This document shows positions 1 through 4,671 of a stretch of DNA of 7,788 nt, piece after piece. The notes beneath the pieces are model-generated. The model was not told where the DNA came from. It saw nothing but the letters and a program-made list of their open reading frames with translations, and did no database searches. This DNA is from Desulfobacterales bacterium (lineage in GTDB: Bacteria > Desulfobacterota > Desulfobacteria > Desulfobacterales > JAUCGF01). The position numbers and the translations under genes are program-made. The DNA lies in the NCBI GenBank assembly GCA_029940345.1, contig JAOZRC010000231.1:1-7788 (forward strand). Reading direction: 5' to 3'. Every line of letters starts with the position of its first letter. The first letter of the stretch is position 1.

Positions 1-2
1 AG

Positions 3-69
3 GGCTGATTTTCGCAAATTTTAAGGGAATAGCCGGCCTATTGCCATAAAATTTGTGGAAATCAGAGCC
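3..69 (+). other. Long hairpin in leader upstream of the lipoprotein genes
   Basis: Bases 5-23 pair with 47-65 over 19 positions without a gap. The two non-Watson-Crick positions (14/56 and 12/58) are G-U wobbles when the plus strand is transcribed, but C-A mismatches on the minus strand, so the structure favours plus-strand RNA. Further in, 28-32 (AATAG) pairs with 38-42 (CTATT) around a CCGGC loop, and 3-4 can pair with 68-69 after a two-base bulge. No U-tract follows, so it is not a standard intrinsic terminator. It could be the end of an upstream transcript, part of the leader of the gene at 207, or an imperfect palindromic repeat. The window edge prevents a decision. Confidence 0.45.
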
Positions 70-206
70 GCTCTCACGCTTTTTCAGCCGATTTAAGACT
101 TTTTAAACAGGCTCTGAGTGAACCTGTCTCTTCGGGTTGCTTATTAATACGATAAAAGGATGCAATAAATATTAAACTAAATTATTGATTAATGCGGAGT
201 CCTGTT

Positions 207-773
207 ATGTTTAAACTAAAATTAGGTCTGATTACAGGTTTGCTGGTTTTGATGGGATGTGTTCAAAATTATCAGTACCGATCCCCTGAATACAGTGAAG
301 AGAAGCAAGATATTATCGACATAAGCTACAAAGCCACTGATGTTTTAATTGAAAATTTATCCATTAATATTTCCAAAACAATGCCGATTTTGGTGACCAG
401 TTTTGCCAATATCGATAATTTGGAGGAATCCAGCACATTGGGGCGTTTATTAGCTGAACAGATCGCTTCGCGTATGTCCCAAAAAGGATATAGTGTTGTC
501 GAAATTAAATTAAGCCGGGATTCCTTGTTTATCAAAGAACGCACCGGTGAATTCATTTTATCCCGCAAATCGGATAACATCAGCGAGCAATTTAACGCCC
601 ATTATGTAATCGTCGGCACGTACTCGGTTGGGGGAGCCTCGGTATATGCTTCAGCGCGTATTGTACGCGTCAGCGATAATCTTATTGTCTCCAGCAGCGA
701 TTTCAAATTGGAAAGTGACAGTGATGTGTATGAACTCGTTCAAAATACAAAGGATGCTTACGATGAACCCTAA
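207..773 (+). CDS. FlgO-domain outer-membrane lipoprotein
   Basis: Predicted 188-residue lipoprotein. A hydrophobic signal peptide ends in the lipobox LMGC with the lipidated Cys at residue 18. The rest fits the FlgO family: a helix around residues 39-51, then PILVTSFANID (60-70), STLGRLLAEQIASR (76-89), and a C-terminal strand pair VIVGTYSVGG...ASARIVR (134-154). I chose ATG 207 over the in-frame ATG at 192 because CGGAG at 195-199 lies 7 bases ahead of it and the signal peptide then begins MFKLKLG. FlgO was named as an outer-membrane lipoprotein needed for Vibrio motility, but the domain also occurs away from flagellar genes, and no flagellar gene is visible here. The role is therefore unproven: envelope lipoprotein, possibly surface assembly. 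Its last 11 bases overlap the next gene, implying co-translation. Confidence 0.85.
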   Translation: MFKLKLGLITGLLVLMGCVQNYQYRSPEYSEEKQDIIDISYKATDVLIENLSINISKTMPILVTSFANIDNLEESSTLGRLLAEQIASRMSQKGYSVVEIKLSRDSLFIKERTGEFILSRKSDNISEQFNAHYVIVGTYSVGGASVYASARIVRVSDNLIVSSSDFKLESDSDVYELVQNTKDAYDEP

Positions 774-1491
774 AAAAGCGAATTTTTTCATATATCAAAG
801 AATATGGATTGGCGTTATCTTCATTACCTTATTGACCATGCTTACGGGATGCATGACCCAGACCCCTGTTCCAGTTACATATCAGTACAGCACCCAGCAA
901 AAAATGCAAGCAGCGCATCATTGGGACATTTTAGCTCAAGATGTCGCCAAACAGACCCAACAAACCCTTACTCATGCAGGGCGTCAGGGCGAACCTGTAT
1001 ATGTTGATTTCATAAACAGCCCGTATGGTGTAGGTTTCCACGATTTTCTTAAGACCAGACTGGTAAATAGCGGTTTGAAGATTTTAGCTGAAAAAAGAGA
1101 AGCTTCATTAATGGTAAGATACAAAGCACAACTGTTATATCATGTCGAAGATCGCCAGACTCGGCTTCCGCCTGGTTTTCTGTCAGCATCGGCAACCGCA
1201 TTGGCAGGCAGTGTTTGGGTGCTTCGAGAAGCATTTGAATATGGCACTTCTGGTGTTCAAGCGGCGGCGGTGACAGGCGTCGTTATTGGCGCAGCCGCAA
1301 TTGGCGATGCTTTGTCAGGCCGTTTTACCAAAGGCCTGCCACATAGTGAAGTGATTTTGACGACGTCACTGATTGACGGAGATATCTATTTAATGCGTAA
1401 AACCGATATTTATTACATTAACGATGTTGACTTTCATCACTATTTACCCCCACTGCCAGCAACACAACTTAAAGTTAAAAATGGTTTTTAG
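763..1491 (+). CDS. Conserved lipoprotein paired with the FlgO-like protein
   Basis: Predicted 242-residue lipoprotein. The signal peptide has a hydrophobic stretch at about 14-28 and the lipobox LTGC with Cys30. The start at 763 is set by AAAGGA (749-754) 8 bases upstream; the same frame is open further upstream to 628, but that extension runs antiparallel to sense inside the FlgO-like gene and lacks a signal. After the Cys the protein has a polar region, a mixed alpha/beta segment (YVDFINSPYG...FHDFLKTRLV, about 80-101), then two hydrophobic small-residue segments: 137-157, and 164-186 rich in Gly and Ala with GxxxG-like spacing. The end, LIDGDIYLMRKTDIYYIND (203-221), looks like a beta-rich domain. 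From memory such proteins recur beside FlgO-domain lipoproteins; the function is unknown. The hydrophobic hairpin suggests membrane contact or oligomerisation beyond the lipid anchor. Confidence 0.8.
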   Translation: MNPKKANFFIYQRIWIGVIFITLLTMLTGCMTQTPVPVTYQYSTQQKMQAAHHWDILAQDVAKQTQQTLTHAGRQGEPVYVDFINSPYGVGFHDFLKTRLVNSGLKILAEKREASLMVRYKAQLLYHVEDRQTRLPPGFLSASATALAGSVWVLREAFEYGTSGVQAAAVTGVVIGAAAIGDALSGRFTKGLPHSEVILTTSLIDGDIYLMRKTDIYYINDVDFHHYLPPLPATQLKVKNGF

Positions 1492-1508
1492 CGATTAAAG
1501 GAATTACA

Positions 1509-1790
1509 ATGACTGAAAAAGTAAATGCTTATGTAAAGATCAGTGGTAAGGTGCAGGGTGTCTTTTTCAGAGCGGAAACAAAAAAGATGGCGGATCAATC
1601 AGGGGTTTGCGGATGGGTCCGCAATAGAAAAGATAGAACGGTCGAAGCCGTTTTCCAGGGAAATTTGGAAGGTGTCCAGGCTGCCATAAAGTGGTGCTAT
1701 TCAGGCTCACCCTATGCGCACGTTTCCGATGTCGATGTTCGATGGGAAAAAGATAAAGCCGAATTGAAGGGCTTTGATATCCGCTATTAG
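1509..1790 (+). CDS. acyP: Acylphosphatase
   Basis: This 93-residue protein has the usual length and fold signature of acylphosphatase, a small cytoplasmic enzyme that hydrolyses carboxyl-phosphate bonds such as acetyl phosphate or 1,3-bisphosphoglycerate. The first signature GKVQGVFFR (13-21) carries the phosphate-binding Arg21. The second, GWVRNRKDRTVEAVFQG (35-51), carries the catalytic Asn39. One deviation is Arg43, where the usual signature has Gly. AAGGAA at 1498-1503 is the ribosome binding site. The gene begins 17 bases after the lipoprotein stop, so it is probably cotranscribed with the two lipoprotein genes, though a functional link is not evident. The strong match to both signatures makes the call secure. 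Confidence 0.95.
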   Translation: MTEKVNAYVKISGKVQGVFFRAETKKMADQSGVCGWVRNRKDRTVEAVFQGNLEGVQAAIKWCYSGSPYAHVSDVDVRWEKDKAELKGFDIRY

Positions 1791-2117
1791 AATACCTATA
1801 CCATCGGCTATTTCCAAGAGCACCGACTGATACGTTTCGTCAACATTCGTTTATTTATTCTTTCAGATAAACACCCGATTAAGGATTTAGCACGATATTA
1901 TAGACAGGAGGCATGTTGTAATATGCCAACGTCTGCTAATGCGGGTCCAACCCAAGGTTTTAGAAATATTTTAGATCGGGGTTAAAATCAGATGAATATC
2001 TGAATGTAAACGTATATAGAATGTTAACTTGAAATTGTGCCTAAATAACTTCCCCCTTTGATATGGGGAAATTATTTGGCCACAGTAACCTGATGTATAT
2101 ATTAAAAGGGATTCCCT
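1791..2117. other. Convergent intergenic region, no clear gene
   Basis: This 327-base gap lies between acylphosphatase (plus) and the HU gene (minus). It contains the terminator-like hairpin at 2043-2077. It also holds a possible 20-codon frame at 1923-1985 (starts MPTSANAGP) preceded by AGGAGG at 1906-1911; the 11-base spacing is too long to be convincing, and an intervening ATG-TTG-TAA minimal frame sits at 1913-1921. A weak dyad GGCAT/ATGCC lies at 1910-1914 and 1923-1927. I recognise no RNA gene or mobile element here. Confidence 0.4.
2043..2077 (-). terminator. Probable bidirectional intrinsic terminator
   Basis: Bases 2043-2055 (AAATAACTTCCCC) pair with 2065-2077 (GGGGAAATTATTT) over 13 positions around a 9-base loop. 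The single odd position is a G-U wobble in minus-strand RNA and a C-A mismatch in plus-strand RNA, so the fit is slightly better for the HU transcript ending at 2118. The GC block is flanked by A-rich and U-rich sequence on both strands, as in terminators shared by convergent genes. The U-rich tail is interrupted, so termination strength is uncertain. Confidence 0.55.
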
Positions 2118-2402
2118 TTATTTTGATTTGGCGATGGTTTCCCGCAAATTCTTACCGGGCTTGAATTTGATGACATTGCAAGCCTTGATTTTAATGGGAG
2201 CACCGGTTTGAGGATTGCGACCCTGCCGGGCTTTACGCTTTACCTTGGTAAACGTTCCAAATCCAACCAATGTTACCTTGCCCTCTTTTTTTTTCAACTC
2301 TTTCGTCACATTGTCCAAAAATGAATTTAAAGCCAAGTTAGCCGCCATTTTTGAAATATTCGAATCGTCGGCAATTTTTTGAACTAAATCCGCTTTTGTC
2401 AT
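2118..2402 (-). CDS. hup: HU/IHF-family nucleoid DNA-binding protein
   Basis: This 94-residue basic protein matches the HU family over its full length. The N-terminal helical dimerisation part (MTKADLVQKIA to about residue 40) is followed by the beta saddle VTLVGFGTF (43-51). The DNA-binding arm comes next, with GRNPQTGAPIKI (61-72), where Pro64 is the residue that inserts into the minor groove. The C-terminus is VIKFKPGKNLRETI (77-90). HU bends and compacts DNA as a dimer; IHF subunits share the fold, but the arm and the high Lys content here are HU-like. A purine-rich GGGGGAGA block just upstream of ATG 2402 serves as ribosome binding site. The gene is on the same strand as etfBA but separated from it by 306 bases with its own promoter candidate, so it is probably transcribed alone. 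Confidence 0.95.
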   Translation of the reverse strand: MTKADLVQKIADDSNISKMAANLALNSFLDNVTKELKKKEGKVTLVGFGTFTKVKRKARQGRNPQTGAPIKIKACNVIKFKPGKNLRETIAKSK

Positions 2403-2463
2403 ATCTGTCTCCCCCTTTTAAAATATTTATCGTTATTCGACTCTGTTGCCTAAACTAATAAGC

Positions 2464-2492
2464 TAAATACAAGAGGATATTGGCCATGTCAA
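2464..2492 (-). promoter_or_regulatory. Candidate sigma70-type promoter for the HU gene
   Basis: On the minus strand a perfect TTGACA (2492-2487) is followed after 17 bases by TATTTA (2469-2464). The -10 is poor (three of six positions match TATAAT), while the -35 is ideal. Transcription from here would give a leader of roughly 55 bases before the HU start at 2402. No other hexamer pair in the gap looked better. Confidence 0.4.
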
Positions 2493-2596
2493 TAAAAAAT
2501 CCAGTGTTTACGGTACTTTTCCGAAAATAGTTATTGAAAATGCGCCAGATTCATACGCCAGGAAAGAGTTTAAAACGCATCATCCGTCAGCCTTTT

Positions 2597-2697
2597 GCAG
2601 ATTTTCAAGAAATAGTGGACAGTTAATATATTGAATTAATATTTAATTCAGCCATCCCGCACTTTATCGCGTTATCGGATGTTTCGAGAAAATCTGC
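2597..2697. repeat. Nested inverted repeats downstream of etfA
   Basis: GCAGATTTTC at 2597-2606 is perfectly inverted as GAAAATCTGC at 2688-2697, 81 bases apart. Inside lies a 19-base palindrome, TGAATTAA-TAT-TTAATTCA (2632-2650). Together they occupy most of the space between the etfA stop (2709) and the HU promoter. The outer pair may fold the 3' end of the etfA transcript. The inner palindrome is AT-only in its core, so it would be a weak RNA hairpin, but it has the form of a protein-binding site. The rest of the 306-base gap (2403-2708) shows only the HU promoter candidate. Confidence 0.45.
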
Positions 2698-2708
2698 GAT
2701 GAACTGAT

Positions 2709-3683
2709 TTAATTGATTTCACTGATTTTTTCAGTCAATTCAGGTATAAAATCCAAAATATCTGCAACAACGCCCACATCGGCCGCCTGAAAAATAGGCG
2801 CATTGGCATTTTTATTGACAGCGACAACAAAAGGTGCCCCTTTAAGCCCGCCAAGATGCTGAAAAGACCCACTGATTCCTAACGCCAGATACACCTTGGG
2901 TTTGACCGTCTGCCCGGATGTACCAACCTGGCGTGATTTCTCAAGCCATTTGGCATCCACAATCGGCCGTGAACAGGACACTTCACCCCCCATCACTTTG
3001 GCCAGATCAAAGATGATCTCCATGTTATCTTCATCTTCAATGCCGCGCCCCACGGAAATAAGTACATCCTCGGCGGTGATATCGACTTCCCCAGCTTCAG
3101 CTTCAACAACTTCAAGGAAACGACGACCAGAGGTCAGATCACTAGCGTCTCCGGATTTGTCGATTACCTTACCTTTGCCGGTCAGATTCTCATCGGCTTT
3201 AAAAGCGCCCGGACGAATATTTATAACCGCTCCTGCGGAGATATCACAGAGTACATGCGTGTAAACCTGGCCACTGAACTCCTGGCGAATAATTTTCAGA
3301 TTGTCGCCTTCAGCCCCTTCAAAATCAATCACATCAGATACAAATGCGGCATCAAGTTTTATGGAAAGCCCCGGACCTAAATCCATTCCGAACGTGTCGT
3401 GGGAAATCAGTATAATCGCATCCGTCGGAAGGATATTAACCAGCACCTTTCTAATAATTTCAGCATTGGGATATGCCAACGCTTCATTCACAATTTTAAA
3501 AACAGTTGAACCTGAAGCGACGATAGTTTGGCAAACGGTGTCAACGTTATCTCCGGAACCCGCTACAATTGCTGTTACAGACGCATCCGGATCAATTTTG
3601 CCAGCAGCGGCAATCAACTCTGAGGCGGAATCATCAGGAGCGCCATCTTTATGGGTAACATAAATATAAAGTTCTTTAGACAT
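2709..3683 (-). CDS. etfA: Electron transfer flavoprotein, alpha subunit
   Basis: This 324-residue protein is normal length for EtfA, the FAD-carrying large subunit of the cytoplasmic electron carrier that accepts electrons from acyl-CoA dehydrogenases. The N-terminal alpha/beta domain is divergent, as usual. The C-terminal FAD domain is well conserved: VGRG (211-214), SRPIVDAKWL (238-247), GTSGQTVKPKVYLALGISG (254-272), FQHLGG (274-279), VAVNKNANAPIF (287-298) and ADVGVVADIL (301-310). A small departure is Asn292 where NKDPEAPIF-type sequences carry Asp. The start is fixed by AAAGGAGGG (3700-3692), which lies within the end of etfB, and by a TAATG junction in which the etfB stop shares one base with this ATG. 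The two subunits are thus translationally coupled. Confidence 0.96.
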   Translation of the reverse strand: MSKELYIYVTHKDGAPDDSASELIAAAGKIDPDASVTAIVAGSGDNVDTVCQTIVASGSTVFKIVNEALAYPNAEIIRKVLVNILPTDAIILISHDTFGMDLGPGLSIKLDAAFVSDVIDFEGAEGDNLKIIRQEFSGQVYTHVLCDISAGAVINIRPGAFKADENLTGKGKVIDKSGDASDLTSGRRFLEVVEAEAGEVDITAEDVLISVGRGIEDEDNMEIIFDLAKVMGGEVSCSRPIVDAKWLEKSRQVGTSGQTVKPKVYLALGISGSFQHLGGLKGAPFVVAVNKNANAPIFQAADVGVVADILDFIPELTEKISEIN

Positions 3684-4474
3684 TATTTAATCCCTCCTTT
3701 GGCCTTTAACCGTTCGACCAATTCTGCGATAATCTCATCGGTACTTCCCTCCAAGATTTCAGCCCCTTCACCTAGTTCGGGCATAAAATAGTCCACCCGT
3801 TTCACTTTCGCGCCTTTGGCTCCCACCGTGTCAGGATCGATTCCCAGGTCGGAAGCGCCTAATTGGGGAATTTCAACGGATGCAACCTTGCGAATTCCCC
3901 GAATGCCAACATAACGCGGTTCATTGATACCGGTTTGGATTGAAAGAACACAAGGCAGATCAATGTCGTTCATTTCCTGGTTACCGCCCTCGATTTCACG
4001 TCCCACCTTAATCGTTTTACTGTCATCTGCTTCGATAACATTGACCAAAGAAGCATACGGCCAATCCAACATGGCGGCAAGCATTCCTCCGATCTGGGCG
4101 GCGCCGTCGTCGGCCAAAGCCCCGGTGAAAATCACATCATAGTTTCCCTTTTCAACGGCCGCTTTCAGGATAGTGGCAATTCCCTTACCATCAGAATTTT
4201 CAAAGGCATCGTCAGAAAGCAAAAGACCTTTATCCGCTCCCATCGCCATTTCGCGTCGTACAACCTCCTCGGCATCTTCATCACCCACGCTGGCAACAGT
4301 AACACTGCCGCCAATTTTATCAACAATCTGAATCGCTTCTTCGACAGCGTAATTATCCCATTCATTGACTGAATAAACAAGATCATCCTGTTCGATGTCG
4401 TTGCCGGCACTGTTAAGTTCGATTTCATTTTCGGCGGGATCCGGAACCCGCTTAACACATACTAAAATTTCCAT
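3683..4474 (-). CDS. etfB: Electron transfer flavoprotein, beta subunit
   Basis: This 263-residue protein is typical EtfB, which pairs with EtfA to form the flavoprotein heterodimer and binds the second nucleotide (AMP, or FAD in bifurcating types). Recognisable parts are MEILVCVKRVPDP (1-13), VNEWDNYAVEEA (36-47), the nucleotide-loop region GALADDGAAQIGG (118-130), and LPCVLSIQTGINEPRY (173-188). The FeS oxidoreductase gene upstream on the same strand suggests a quinone-linked role rather than flavin-based bifurcation with ferredoxin, but residues alone do not settle this. A perfect AGGAGG at 4486-4481, 6 bases before ATG 4474, gives strong initiation. The 197-base gap to the upstream gene is filled by a palindromic element, whereas etfA overlaps directly. 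Confidence 0.96.
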   Translation of the reverse strand: MEILVCVKRVPDPAENEIELNSAGNDIEQDDLVYSVNEWDNYAVEEAIQIVDKIGGSVTVASVGDEDAEEVVRREMAMGADKGLLLSDDAFENSDGKGIATILKAAVEKGNYDVIFTGALADDGAAQIGGMLAAMLDWPYASLVNVIEADDSKTIKVGREIEGGNQEMNDIDLPCVLSIQTGINEPRYVGIRGIRKVASVEIPQLGASDLGIDPDTVGAKGAKVKRVDYFMPELGEGAEILEGSTDEIIAELVERLKAKGGIK

Positions 4475-4506
4475 TATTTTCCTCCTGTTAAAATATCTGA
4501 TTTAAG

Positions 4507-4670
4507 ATTTGAAATTGAAAGGGCTTTGCTTTATTTTTTGGGCTTGGTCAGATCTTCGGCCACTCATTTTCCCCATTACTCGTTACTCGTTCCCACGCGA
4601 AGCGTGGGAACGAGTAAATGGCTAAAGTTATGACCAAGCCCTATTTTTTAAACAAATGCCAATTTCAAAT
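4507..4670. repeat. Three nested inverted repeats between the oxidoreductase and etfB genes (REP/MITE-like)
   Basis: Three inverted repeats are stacked roughly concentrically. The outer is ATTTGAAATTG (4507-4517) with CAATTTCAAAT (4660-4670), the middle GGGCTTGGTCA (4540-4550) with TGACCAAGCCC (4631-4641), and the inner is the 16-bp perfect hairpin at 4583-4617. All three are exact. The outer right arm ends two bases before the oxidoreductase stop codon at 4672-4674. The heptamer TTACTCG is tandemly repeated at 4576-4589. The layout resembles a non-coding palindromic insertion (MITE or REP composite) lying inside an operon. There is no open frame, and I see no obvious target-site duplication. 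Confidence 0.6.
4583..4617. repeat. REP-like hairpin core with GTTCCCACGC arm
   Basis: TTACTCGTTCCCACGC (4583-4598) is perfectly complementary to 4602-4617 around a GAA loop: 16 base pairs, very stable. The CGTTCCCACGC/GCGTGGGAACG arm resembles dispersed palindromes found in many copies in diverse bacterial genomes, some moved by RAYT (IS200-like) transposases; this resemblance is from memory. On the minus strand, the direction of etf transcription, no U-tract follows, so it should not act as a strong intrinsic terminator for the operon. It could stabilise mRNA ends or tune the ratio of the flanking genes. Confidence 0.6.
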
Positions 4671-4671
4671 T

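Noticed and set aside
137..166. Promoter TTGCTT / TGCAAT for the FlgO-like gene
   Set aside because: Only half the -35 positions match and the spacer is 18 bases; several equally weak alternatives exist in this AT-rich stretch.
628..762. Upstream in-frame extension of the second lipoprotein
   Set aside because: It would overlap the FlgO-like gene by 146 bases and bury the signal peptide and lipobox. ATG 763 has its own ribosome binding site and puts the signal at the N-terminus.
4583..4617. Intrinsic terminator of the oxidoreductase transcript
   Set aside because: The 16-bp hairpin is strong, but on the minus strand it is followed by mixed sequence and, after the middle repeat, by A-rich rather than U-rich sequence. 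The U-tract exists only on the plus strand.
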